This document shows positions 1 through 10,146 of a stretch of DNA of 40,453 nt, one piece after another (position 1 is the first letter of the stretch; every line of letters begins with the position of its first letter). A program made the translations under genes and the position numbers. The notes below the pieces were generated by a model that worked only from the letters and a program-made list of their open reading frames with translations, had not been told where the DNA came from and did no database searches. Source of the stretch: Rhodospirillaceae bacterium (GTDB lineage: Bacteria; Pseudomonadota; Alphaproteobacteria; UBA8366; GCA-2717185); contig PBDC01000017.1 of assembly GCA_002717185.1 (NCBI GenBank), forward strand, positions 29,072 through 69,524, in the 5' to 3' direction.

Positions 1-82
1 CGGGTTTCTCATTGATCCGCCGCTAGCCGCCCATCGTACTCTCAACATGTAACGAAAATAAATTGAGGTTAGGGAAGACATT

Positions 83-259
83 ATGCGTGGCCGTATTTGC
101 GATATAGAGAATGACGGTGAAGTTTTGCATGTAGAAATTGAGAGGCCGGATGGTCAAACCGTCGTTGGCATCTACGAGTTAATCGGCTGGACAACGCCTC
201 CCCGTGACGTCAAGCAGAGGGTCGAGCAGGATATCTGGGTGCCTTCGAAGCAGACTTGA
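83..259 (+). CDS. small hypothetical protein, 58 aa
   Basis: This is an intact 59-codon frame (ATG to TGA) preceded by a purine-rich AGGGAAG stretch about 8 bases upstream, a plausible ribosome binding site. The product begins MRGRICDIENDG and is acidic in its first half, with a hydrophobic centre (VVGIYELIGW) and a C-terminal run of charged residues. I see no signal peptide, membrane segment or motif I recognise. It stands alone at the window edge, so no operon partner can be named. It may be a real small protein because codon use is balanced and the start is well formed, but chance cannot be excluded. Confidence 0.4.
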   Translation: MRGRICDIENDGEVLHVEIERPDGQTVVGIYELIGWTTPPRDVKQRVEQDIWVPSKQT

Positions 260-901
260 CCGCTATCGGGTTGTTGTTGGGTCCGTAATTTCGATCACAT
301 CTTACGATCAACTGTTCGATCTCAAACTTTCCTTAATATAAAAACGTTATTTTACAAAGGTTATCCGACAGACAAAAGATAGTCACCGTGCTTACGGTGG
401 GTGGCAGCCGACCTGGGCAGTCTCCCGCAGGTGCCTTTCTGCTTTGTGGCTAATTGCATTAATTCTGAGCCTGGCGTCACGATGACCGGCCACTTTTTCA
501 CGCGCATAATGCGGACCGTTGGGTGAAGATGTGGAAATGGTTATTGGCTTCATTGGGGAATGGACTGGTCAATAGGGTTGCTAACCTGGGGCAATAGCAA
601 AGTTGCTAGAAGGATTTTATGACAGAAACCTGCCGCAAATTATTCAAGGTCGGCATCGAACCAGGTTTGATAGGTAAATTTTTTGCTAATCGACCGCGAA
701 CTCGAAGAAACTGTTATGAACAGCAACGAAGGAACCTTCGAGCGAGCCCTGAATGCCGCGATGCAACGGGTCTTTGTATTGAGCGTTGTTAGATCGCTGA
801 TGGGAATCGGTTTGGGGCGGCGGTTGGCTGAAGGTGGCCATCAAACGTGCCTGAATGGGGTGGTGAAGCGGCAGGCATATTAGGCACTTTTCTGGCCTTC
901 T
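260..901. other. intergenic stretch, no supported gene
   Basis: About 640 bases hold nothing I can assign. There are two short overlapping frames. One starts at the ATG at 619 (MTETCRKLFKVG...) and stops at about 798. The other runs 683-883 from a TTG start and reads LIDRELEETVMNSNEG. Neither resembles a known family and neither has a convincing start, so they could be pieces of one decayed frame or chance. The stretch separates the first small ORF from the convergent amidohydrolase. Confidence 0.35.
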
Positions 902-1960
902 CTAGTCGTCTAGCCCCAAAAGCTTCGCTGCTGTGCCGCCGAGGATAGCGATGCGGTCGTCATCACTTAGACCCGGTGTATCCATCACAAGCTCAACCTC
1001 TGTATTGGTCCAGGGAAAGGGATAGTCGGTACCAATCATTATGCGGTCCGGCCCGGTTTCGGCGACCAGATGGCGAAGCGCTTCCGGGGTGAAGACAATC
1101 GTATCGAAATAGAGCTGCCCATCACTGAGATAGGCGGTTGGTTTTTTTTTCGGCAGTGGGCCGACCCGGTTGGGGAAAGTTCGGCAGACCGCGTCGGATC
1201 TGTTGGCGTAGGAACCCAGATAGCCTCCGCCATGCGCGGCGCAAATTTTCAGTCCCGGATATCGGTCGAGCGTGCCCTCAAAGATTAGGTGCGACAATGC
1301 TATAGTAGTCTCCAACGGGTTGCCGATCGTATTGGTAAGTAGTCCGCTGCCGCTGAGACGCCCGCTCGGCTCAAGCTCATTAGTACCGGTCGGGTGCAGG
1401 AAGACTAACAGATTGTACTCTTCGCATTTAGCCCAGACCGGATTGAATTTTGGATCGGAGAGTTCCAACCCCTCGACGCTGCCTCCAACACTGACGCCGC
1501 GAAAACCTTGCGCCTTAACCGCGTAGTCGATCTGCTCCGCCGCCAGTTCCGGATGTTGAAGGGCGATGGTGGCGAAAGCGGTGAAGCGGTCCGGCGTCGT
1601 CTCGCGTATCTCGAATAGCTTTTCGTTCTGGATACGGATCAGTTCCGCTGCTGCATCCCGCCCTGCCCCATACCAATAGGGATTGATGCTAAGCGCTGCC
1701 ATGTCTAGCCCTTGCGCATCCATCGCCGTTAGCCGCGTTTCAAGATCCTCCATCAGCAAAGCGCCGTTGCCAACTTCCATGCCCAGAACCGCCATTGCGG
1801 CCGGTACTGCGCAATGTGCGTGGATATCGACGGTGCGCACTCGTGTGCCGTTAACTACGACCTCGCGTCGCGCTCCATGGCTGTGTGCTGCGCCGCCCTG
1901 ATCAGCGGGACTGCGCAGTGGGCACCCGACAAACCCGAATGCGGAGGGACCCTTGCTCAT
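902..1960 (-). CDS. amidohydrolase family 2 (ACMSD-like) metal-dependent hydrolase
   Basis: The 352-residue product belongs to the amidohydrolase-2 family (PF04909), which includes aminocarboxymuconate-semialdehyde decarboxylase and gamma-resorcylate decarboxylase. The metal-binding HxH sits at residues 47-49 (VDIHAHC). Further conserved blocks are VFLHPTG, the AAHGGG histidine and the GTDYPFPW aspartate near the C-terminus. About 40 residues precede the HxH, longer than usual, but the ATG at 1960 has a good AAGGGAG ribosome binding site 7 bases upstream, so I keep it. Family members decarboxylate or hydrolyse aromatic or 2-hydroxymuconate-type acids in the cytoplasm. The neighbours (a beta-propeller sulfotransferase-like protein and a GST) suggest an aromatic or xenobiotic substrate, which is inference. 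The exact reaction is unknown. Confidence 0.85.
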   Translation of the reverse strand: MSKGPSAFGFVGCPLRSPADQGGAAHSHGARREVVVNGTRVRTVDIHAHCAVPAAMAVLGMEVGNGALLMEDLETRLTAMDAQGLDMAALSINPYWYGAGRDAAAELIRIQNEKLFEIRETTPDRFTAFATIALQHPELAAEQIDYAVKAQGFRGVSVGGSVEGLELSDPKFNPVWAKCEEYNLLVFLHPTGTNELEPSGRLSGSGLLTNTIGNPLETTIALSHLIFEGTLDRYPGLKICAAHGGGYLGSYANRSDAVCRTFPNRVGPLPKKKPTAYLSDGQLYFDTIVFTPEALRHLVAETGPDRIMIGTDYPFPWTNTEVELVMDTPGLSDDDRIAILGGTAAKLLGLDD

Positions 1961-2199
1961 CCGTTACTCCCTTCAAAACAATATGTTGGGGTTAATTACA
2001 GTAGATTTTATCGTAGACCGGTGCCTGGTTGTGCGTCCACCAGGCGCAGGGAAATTTGTCGGAACGGGAATTTCCACCAGTGGCAGCGAGGTATAGGTCA
2101 ACATCCGGCTACCAGCATAGATACCCGCGTCGATATATATTTGACGCCTCGATTGTGTTTGGCAGTGGTGTCGCCCGACTATCTAATCCGGTCGAATTT

Positions 2200-3543
2200 C
2201 TACCCCCCAACCGGAGCGACACGGAAATCGCCAGGTGTAGGGGGTACGACGGCGCGCTCATTCGGCTGATCGAGTTGCGGTACCCAATCATAGGGATAGC
2301 GATAGCCGCGAAAGATGTCGCTGAAGAAGAGCCCGTCACGTTCTGCCAAATTGTGTGGGTTAATGAATTCCCAGACGATTTCGCTGTCAGGCGTAACCTC
2401 AAACATGCGCCCGCAATAGCTTTCCGTGATTAGAGTATTGCCGTTTGGCAAGCGTTGGGCGGCGCTCTTGTAACGGCTGTAAAAGCGGCTCATATCCTCG
2501 CCAAAGCAGGGGTAACCTTGGGTTAGGGCGTTGCATTCCCAGACGAGCTCTAGTGTGACTGGATTGATCTCTAGCACGCGCGATGAGTCCCTTAGCGCGT
2601 TCCAGGTGCCGTCCGGCGCACCGGGGTTGGGCTCTCCGAAGCCGCCCGCTCCGCCATTATCGAACACCAGAACATTGCCTGCGCCCGGTAGGCCCTTGGG
2701 AATAATGTGCGCGTGGTGTGGCGCTATGATGGTGCCGAGCGCTTGCAGCTTCGGGTCCATCGACCAGTCGGGCCCGACCTTCCAAACGATCTCGCCGGTC
2801 TTTTTCGAGATGATATAGAGCATAGTACCGCGGTCGTCGGTGATAATGTTATCCGGGTCAAACCGCTTGTCACCTGCGTCGAACCAAGGGTTAGGGCCGA
2901 CATAGGAGCAGGTGTTCTGGAACACTGCGTGTTGGTTTCGGCAGCGCCGCATGATCGCGTTTTTGGCTGCCTCGCTGTGCCCAAACTGTTCGAACTGCTC
3001 TGCTGGCATCCAGTCCCAGGTGATCTTACCGTCCCAAGAAACCTCTATCATGCGCGTCGCGCGCGGCAAGTAATCCCGGGTCACCTCTGGATAGTAGCCA
3101 CTGCGGTAGCTCAGCATCAGGGTGCGGCCGCCTTTCGCTTTGGGCGTCATGCCGGGCACATAATAGCCAACCGGACAGCCCTCCCGGACGATGTCGTGGT
3201 TTTGGCGCGACGACCAGGCCCGTCCGTCGCCGAGGTCAATCTCATCGGCCTTATTGAATTGCCACTCGACTGTGCCGTCCCAAGCTTCCTGTATGACGTC
3301 GTCAGCGCCCCAATTGTGGTCGTAGGCTTTGCCGATCCGCCCGGTCTGGCCGCCTAGGACCGTTCCGCCCGGCAGCAGGTCAATCATAAAGCTGTTGAAT
3401 TTAGGCCAGGTGCGAACCGAATTACCGTTCATATCGATCAGGATGGCGCCTACGCCCTCCTTCATGGAGGGGAAGAGCGTGTAACCGTTGTAGCATTTCT
3501 CAGGCTTGTAGATGGTTGTACCGGTCGGATAGACGGTGAACAT
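2200..3543 (-). CDS. arylsulfotransferase (ASST)-like beta-propeller protein
   Basis: The 447-residue product matches the arylsulfotransferase/ASST superfamily (PF05935/PF14269 type). It has repeated blades of the form D.G..VW, LPNGNTLI (near residue 370) and an NHDIVREG-type histidine segment. Classical bacterial ASSTs are periplasmic, PAPS-independent enzymes that move sulfate between phenols. This protein starts MFTVYPTGTTIY with no signal peptide or lipobox, so it would be cytoplasmic, and its activity as a true sulfotransferase is uncertain. Such cytosolic homologues are common in alphaproteobacteria and mostly uncharacterised. The ATG at 3543 has only a weak ribosome binding site. It is codirectional with the amidohydrolase, 240 bases apart, and could be cotranscribed. 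Confidence 0.75.
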   Translation of the reverse strand: MFTVYPTGTTIYKPEKCYNGYTLFPSMKEGVGAILIDMNGNSVRTWPKFNSFMIDLLPGGTVLGGQTGRIGKAYDHNWGADDVIQEAWDGTVEWQFNKADEIDLGDGRAWSSRQNHDIVREGCPVGYYVPGMTPKAKGGRTLMLSYRSGYYPEVTRDYLPRATRMIEVSWDGKITWDWMPAEQFEQFGHSEAAKNAIMRRCRNQHAVFQNTCSYVGPNPWFDAGDKRFDPDNIITDDRGTMLYIISKKTGEIVWKVGPDWSMDPKLQALGTIIAPHHAHIIPKGLPGAGNVLVFDNGGAGGFGEPNPGAPDGTWNALRDSSRVLEINPVTLELVWECNALTQGYPCFGEDMSRFYSRYKSAAQRLPNGNTLITESYCGRMFEVTPDSEIVWEFINPHNLAERDGLFFSDIFRGYRYPYDWVPQLDQPNERAVVPPTPGDFRVAPVGG

Positions 3544-3589
3544 GGGTGGCGTGCTCGTATGTTTTCATGTGGAAAGAAGATCTTAGACT

Positions 3590-3790
3590 AGATTAAACTT
3601 ATCCGTTAGCCGAAAATCTATATCAGATGAAAGATTTATATATTGATGAAGTAAAAAAATAAGTAAATTATAATTAATAAAATATTATATAATATAGATT
3701 TATTTAAATCTGTTTATTAGAATTAAAGTTAAGTAAATAACATAATATATGTAACAATACATAATTATTGTGACGCTGATCACGATTGAA
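3590..3790. other. AT-rich intergenic island
   Basis: Roughly 200 bases between the ASST-like gene and the divergent GST gene are overwhelmingly A and T, in sharp contrast to the GC-rich coding DNA on both sides. The stretch contains many short TATA/TTAAT runs and no convincing ORF. It must contain the divergent promoters of both flanking genes. Its composition would also suit a nucleoid-protein binding site or the edge of a horizontally acquired segment. I see no terminal repeats. Confidence 0.6.
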
Positions 3791-3817
3791 TTTGGTAGAG
3801 AATAAAGGTGGAAAGCC

Positions 3818-4417
3818 ATGGACGTCACCCTATACGAACACGGTAATAACCGGTCCGCCCGTGTGCGCTGGACCGCGCTCGAATGCAATATCGCATATGA
3901 AACCGTTGGCGGCAGCGATTTGATTGGTAGCGATAGACTGCGCAAGGTGCATCCGCTCGCCAAGCTTCCGGCCGCGGTGATCGATGGGCGGTCATTGTTC
4001 GAATCGGCGGCGATCTGTTCATATCTCGCGGATCAAGCGCTGGATGCCAATCTAATCGCTAAAGTCGGTAGCTGGGGCCGGGCGCAGCATGACCAATGGG
4101 TTGCCTTTACTTTAACGGAAATGGAGGCCTGGCTTTGGAACACCGGTATTAACTCTTACGTCCTGTCGCCGCAGGAGCGGGTCACTGCCGGGTTTGAGCA
4201 GAACAACATGATGTTTCGTAGATCGGCTTCTGTACTAAACGACGCCATGGCCGGTAAGGATTACCTCGTCGAAAACCGCTTTACCGTCACCGATATAATC
4301 GTCGGCTGGACGGTCAACTGGGGCCGCCGGACCGGCAATCTTGATGGACTGGCAAATTTACGCGCCTATTTGGACCGGTTGTTCGCGCGGCCTCAGTGCC
4401 AACTCAATCCGGAATAA
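3818..4417 (+). CDS. glutathione S-transferase family protein
   Basis: The 199-residue product has the standard two-domain GST layout. An N-terminal thioredoxin-like domain (residues 1-78) carries the glutathione-binding KLPAAVIDG...LFESAAICSYLAD signature, with the cis-proline in KLPA and the ES pair that holds the glutamyl group. A helical C-terminal domain with an N-capping-box-like FTVTDI segment follows. The start at 3818 has an AAAGGTGGA ribosome binding site. GSTs conjugate glutathione to, isomerise or dehalogenate electrophiles in the cytoplasm. Next to an amidohydrolase it may serve aromatic ring-fission chemistry (maleylpyruvate isomerase-like), but this is a guess. It ends 7 bases from the convergent TPR gene, leaving no room for a separate terminator. 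Confidence 0.9.
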   Translation: MDVTLYEHGNNRSARVRWTALECNIAYETVGGSDLIGSDRLRKVHPLAKLPAAVIDGRSLFESAAICSYLADQALDANLIAKVGSWGRAQHDQWVAFTLTEMEAWLWNTGINSYVLSPQERVTAGFEQNNMMFRRSASVLNDAMAGKDYLVENRFTVTDIIVGWTVNWGRRTGNLDGLANLRAYLDRLFARPQCQLNPE

Positions 4418-4424
4418 ACAAACT

Positions 4425-6113
4425 TTAGTCGTTGAGTGGCACGAGATCGAAGGCCACGACCAGCCTTTCTTTCTCCGTCTCGATCGGAACTGTGCTGTGG
4501 AACAGCGAGGAAGGGAACAGTACCAGATCGCCACTCCTCGGGCGATGCTGATGGCGAGGGTAGGCGTCATTTAGAACGGGATACCCGTATCCATGGAGCG
4601 AGAACTCGATGGCGCCTTCGTCGATGTTGGAGCCCTGCGGGCACTGTATGTAGAAGACACCGCTCAACCAGCCGCTGGGATGAATGTGTGGCAGCCGGTG
4701 TCCGCCCTTCACCAGTTTGCCGTACCATCCATTCAGTGTGTATCGAGTTGGGAACCGGTCGATATAGTTACAGGTTTCGTCGAACTGTTCGGTCCGGTAT
4801 CGCGTGATGTGAGTTTCCAAAAGACTATGCAGCTCTGCTAGGGGCCCTTCTGGTCTTTCGAACAGGACCGCCGGTGTCTGAAATCCAGCGACGGTTGATT
4901 TGCCGAACGGCTCCCAGACTGCGGTCTGCCGGTTCAGTATCGCAATTAGCTCTTCTATGAACTGAAATCGGTCCGTTTTGCCTTCGAGGAGGTCATAGGT
5001 ACGTATGAAGTCTAAGGGCCGTTTGCAGAAGGGGTGTGGGTTGAGGCGGTTCCACTGATCGGCGGCAAAGGCGTTGATTGCCGCGATACGTAAATTTGCG
5101 CCCCAGCTTGGTGCCGGTTGTTCCTGTACCCTATAGAATGTGTCTTCCGACTGCATCGCGAACAGGCATTCCAACGCGCGCGCTTCGGCGATTGGTGTGT
5201 CCAGACCCTTGAATAGAAGAAGGGCTTCCTTGAAGCGCTCAAGTTTCCAATAGCAATGGGCCAGGTTATGTTGCGCTGATTTTGACTGGGGATCTATCTC
5301 GAGGGCACGCAAGCACAATTTGGCCGCCGTGTCATAGTGCCCTAGCTCGTGCAAAGTTACCGCTTGGTTAACATGGGCCCCGATGCGCAACGGATCATGG
5401 TTTAGCGCGGTTTGGTAACTGTCGAGCGCTTCGTCGAAGCGCGCCTGCTCCCGCAGCGCATCGCCAAGCTTTTCATGCGCGGCGGCATAGTCGACCTTGT
5501 GTACGGTCGCATCATGGAAGCTGGCGGCCGCAGCAGCTGGGTCTGCTAGATCAGTGAGCGCGAGACCAAGATTGTAGTGAAGCTCGGCGGAATGCGGTTG
5601 ATGCGCAAGCGCTTCGCGGTACAGCTTGGCGGCTTCCTCCGGTCGGCCGTGTTTGCGATAGATTGCCCCAAGATTCATCTGCGCGCCGGCATAGGAGGGA
5701 TTTATAGCAATTGCGTGGCGGTAGCTGTCGACAGCCTCTTTACTACGGCCGAGATCTTCCTGTACTGAGCCGAGGTTGTTGTGCGCTTCAGCGTTCTCCG
5801 GCTCCAGCGCGATCGCGTGACGATAAGGGGCAACCGCGTCCTCTAGCCGACCCAGGGCCTGCAGGGTGACAGCGAGATGGAATTGGGCTTCAGCGTTATC
5901 GGGTTTGATCGCGACCGCTTGCGACAGAAGCTTTGCAGCTGCCTTCCGCTTGTCAGATTGAAAGCAGAGTAAGCCTAATAGATGCAGTGTTTGCGGCTGA
6001 CGGGGGTCTGATTTCAGTATCGTGCGGTACAAGCTTTCTGCCTGTTGCCACTGACCTTTGCTGTGATGCTGGAAAGCGCGTTTAAGCACCTGTTCTAGCT
6101 CGACAGTCTGCAT
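4425..6113 (-). CDS. TPR-repeat protein with C-terminal 2OG-Fe(II) oxygenase domain
   Basis: About nine tetratricopeptide repeats (typical NNLG...G....A...Y..A....P blades) fill the first 300 residues. A linker and a putative 2-oxoglutarate/Fe(II) oxygenase domain (PF13759 type) follow in the last ~200 residues. The domain shows GGHRLPHIHPSGWLSGVFYI (likely first metal histidines), SGDLVLFPSSLFHSTVP (distal histidine) and ERLVVAFD (2OG-binding arginine). Such fusions are widespread in proteobacteria. The TPR part probably presents a protein or glycan substrate to the hydroxylase; no substrate is established. I chose ATG 6113 (MQTVELEQ) because upstream extension needs a TTG start at 6185 and a non-TPR leader. 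The protein would be 562 residues and cytoplasmic. Confidence 0.8.
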   Translation of the reverse strand: MQTVELEQVLKRAFQHHSKGQWQQAESLYRTILKSDPRQPQTLHLLGLLCFQSDKRKAAAKLLSQAVAIKPDNAEAQFHLAVTLQALGRLEDAVAPYRHAIALEPENAEAHNNLGSVQEDLGRSKEAVDSYRHAIAINPSYAGAQMNLGAIYRKHGRPEEAAKLYREALAHQPHSAELHYNLGLALTDLADPAAAAASFHDATVHKVDYAAAHEKLGDALREQARFDEALDSYQTALNHDPLRIGAHVNQAVTLHELGHYDTAAKLCLRALEIDPQSKSAQHNLAHCYWKLERFKEALLLFKGLDTPIAEARALECLFAMQSEDTFYRVQEQPAPSWGANLRIAAINAFAADQWNRLNPHPFCKRPLDFIRTYDLLEGKTDRFQFIEELIAILNRQTAVWEPFGKSTVAGFQTPAVLFERPEGPLAELHSLLETHITRYRTEQFDETCNYIDRFPTRYTLNGWYGKLVKGGHRLPHIHPSGWLSGVFYIQCPQGSNIDEGAIEFSLHGYGYPVLNDAYPRHQHRPRSGDLVLFPSSLFHSTVPIETEKERLVVAFDLVPLND

Positions 6114-6185
6114 CACTCGTTCATTCGCACTCGTTGCGGCACAACTCGTCCTCGCGCGGGCTATAGATGCGCGGGTAACTAACAA

Positions 6186-6798
6186 CTTAGCGCTGTCTCG
6201 AGGTGGCGTAAACGGCGATTCAGGTTACATCCGGTCAGGCAGTGTTCTTTGCTTGCTGTCGGTGTTGTCTCTTGTTGTGATAGGTCTCGACCTGGCCAGT
6301 CGTGGCGCCGGGGCAGCGGGAAGAAGGTCTTGTTAAGACAGGGATCATCGCTGCACTAATGGCTGCGCTAGACATACCTACCTCGCCGAATGACATTCTG
6401 CGCCAACAGGTGCACGCCGATTGACTGATGCGTTCGATCTATTTTACGGATGTGCGCGGTTCCGCGCCAAATAATCCCGGCGTGGATAACGAGGATCCCA
6501 CCGCTGATTCGATGAAGCAAGGTTGTGACGCGGCGACACCGATCGCCTCGGTATTGTAGCTCGTTTACCGGCGACGGTCGCCTGATAAGACACTTTACTA
6601 TAATTAGGAAACCGCCTTCATCGAATGGCTCGATACCGACGGTTCCTCTCTCGGCATAATATAGAAAATCATATGATTTGATGAAAAATTCGCAGTCTGA
6701 ATTAGAAAACCAACGAATATGAATAGAAAATTGAAACGTATATGAATTTAACTACGGTTTGTTTTTGTCTCGAATGAAATTTACGAAATAAATTTTAG
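6186..6798. other. intergenic stretch with decayed coding frame at 6284-6664
   Basis: About 600 bases carry no intact gene. One plus-strand frame (6284-6664) is protein-like between in-frame stops. It reads VVAPGQREEGLVKTGI, then after a TGA at about 6422 IYFTDVRGSAPNNPG, then after two TAGs ETAFIEWLDTDG. This looks like a gene eroded by point mutations, though I cannot name its family. The last 130 bases (about 6660-6790) are AT-rich and lead into the Lrp pseudogene. Confidence 0.3.
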
Positions 6799-8372
<1,574 letters not shown>

Positions 8373-8648
8373 ATTAAGATTGGTCCCCAAGCTATTTTGG
8401 CTGCTGCCTGGGGCAGGTAGAAATGGGCAGGGTTGCCTCGCTAGACGGGCATTTAAAGTCTTGCGCTGGTGAAACAGGCACGCGTTGTCCTAAATTAGCA
8501 AGGTATCGTTCAGCAAAATATTTGAGCAGATATGGCTTTTTACGTGGCGTGTTCGAACAGCGCCACCTCATCTCCTTGGAACAGGCTTGTAGTTTCGGAA
8601 CTAGTGAAGCAAATTTAGCAGAGCCCTTATGTGCATCTGAAAAATTGT

Positions 8649-9533
8649 TCATGCAGCGAAGAACACCTTCACCTCCCTGAGGAACTCGTCGAGTTGGTCG
8701 TGATGCACCCAGTGGCCGGCGTCCGAGATATTCGCGCAGTGCGCGTTTTGGAAGTGTTTAGCGCGGCCATCCTCGACTGGGTCGCTAGCCCAGCTGTCGA
8801 GGCCTCGCATCAGGAGGGTTGGGCAGTCGATGTTTGACCACAACTCCGCGCCATCGCGGGGCCCCATGCCAAAGGGTGGGGTGGCCCGAGTGTAATTGTC
8901 AAACTTCCAGCTATAGGTGCCGTCCTCGTTCTGGTTGGCACCGTGCACTGTGAGGTGGCGCGCCTGTTCCGGCGTCAGGTGTGGGTTCTCGTCCTGCATG
9001 CGGTGGAAGGCTTCCTCCAGGGTCGGGTATTTGCGAGGCGTTCGCGCTGACAGTTTGCGTAGCCCGTCGATCCATTTGGTCAGTCTCTGCTGGGGTGATC
9101 GCCCCGCGCGTTTGGCCACAACGTCCGGTGGCCAGCCGAGTCCCTCGATTGCAACCAGCTTCACGACGTTTTCCGGAAACGAGCCAGCGTAGCGCAGGCT
9201 GATTGCTCCGCCTAGCGAGTGGCCGATTATGGAAACTGGTGTCAACTTGGTCTGATGTAGCAGTTGTGCGATGTCGTAGACGTATTCGGAAATCGAATAG
9301 CTGCCCCCGATCATCCATTGTGAGTCGCCATGTCCTCGCAAATCGGGCGCGATGATATGGTAATCTTGGCGCAATGCCTGAGCGACCCAGTCCCAGTTGC
9401 GACAATGATCCCTTCCGCCATGCAACAGTAGCAGGGGAGGAGCTCCCGGGTTGCCCCAATCCACGTAATGCAGCCGCAGCCGTTGCGAGAAATAAGAGTG
9501 GCTTGCTGGTCCGGGCAGGGGCGCATCGGTCAT
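8649..9533 (-). CDS. alpha/beta hydrolase
   Basis: The 294-residue product is a typical alpha/beta-fold hydrolase. It has the oxyanion-hole LLLHGGRDHCRNW, the nucleophile elbow GHSLGG (serine), RGHGDS, a likely catalytic aspartate in RGLDSWASD and the catalytic histidine in DAGHWVHHD. I place the start at ATG 9533 (MTDAPLPG) because a GGAGG ribosome binding site lies 9 bases upstream. An open extension to 9680 has no such signal. The family includes esterases, epoxide and C-C hydrolases and haloalkane dehalogenases. The sequence alone does not fix the substrate. It converges on pobA with about 275 bases between them, so cotranscription with pobA is excluded. Confidence 0.88.
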   Translation of the reverse strand: MTDAPLPGPASHSYFSQRLRLHYVDWGNPGAPPLLLLHGGRDHCRNWDWVAQALRQDYHIIAPDLRGHGDSQWMIGGSYSISEYVYDIAQLLHQTKLTPVSIIGHSLGGAISLRYAGSFPENVVKLVAIEGLGWPPDVVAKRAGRSPQQRLTKWIDGLRKLSARTPRKYPTLEEAFHRMQDENPHLTPEQARHLTVHGANQNEDGTYSWKFDNYTRATPPFGMGPRDGAELWSNIDCPTLLMRGLDSWASDPVEDGRAKHFQNAHCANISDAGHWVHHDQLDEFLREVKVFFAA

Positions 9534-10146
9534 CGTTCGATCCCTCCAGGGATGATGTAAGCGGGTCTTTCGCCTGTATAACGTCGGTCGTTTGAGGGCG
9601 GCAAGGGGTTGGGGTGACTTATTGGAAAGTGCGAGCTTTATCGTTATCCAAGGCCATCCTAAAACGCCTGTAGCGGCCATTCAGGATCTCTGTGTCTAAG
9701 AAGAAGAGCCGATAAACCTTGTTGTTCCTACCCATTGCGGGAGGGGTAGTTTTGGGGGTAGTCGAAAGCAAATGTTGCGAACTTGCTGAATTTGGCGTTA
9801 TCAAAAAAAAGGAACTTTGAAGTAATCTGGTTGAAGATTTAAAACAGTTTTGGTCTCGTTTGCACAAGCAACAGCGCGATTGTTACTGCTTTTGGCTGGG
9901 AGTCTAGCCGGGTTATTACATCCCTGTTTCGGTCTGTTTGGTGAAATTCCTCGTTGTCGAGATGGATGGTAGCCAACACGCGGTTCAAATCGAAGAAGAA
10001 TTTGCCTGCATTGTTAGGCTTGGAGGATAAGGGTTCCACGTTATCAGGTTCTGGAATAATAACGTTGCAACGAATGCTGATGGTGGCTTTTAGACAATTA
10101 CGCTGGCGATCCAGGAAATGCGAAATGCCCGCCAGCTACCCCTTTC
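9534..10146. other. intergenic stretch, nothing recognisable
   Basis: About 610 bases lie between two minus-strand genes (the hydrolase start and the GntR stop). Two short overlapping minus-strand frames (9619-9867 and 9839-10039) are open, but they rely on weak starts and resemble no family. The hydrolase promoter should lie in the part next to 9534. I see no repeat or RNA gene here. Confidence 0.4.

Noticed and set aside
683..883. 66-residue plus-strand frame
   Set aside because: It needs a TTG start without a ribosome binding site and resembles no family; mentioned only in the gap description.
8392..8680. Overlapping small frames on both strands between pobA and the hydrolase
   Set aside because: Neither has a good start or family match, and the plus-strand frame runs into the hydrolase gene.
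9839..10039. 66-residue minus-strand frame between hydrolase and GntR genes
   Set aside because: It has a GTG start, no ribosome binding site and no recognised sequence; it could be real but cannot be supported.
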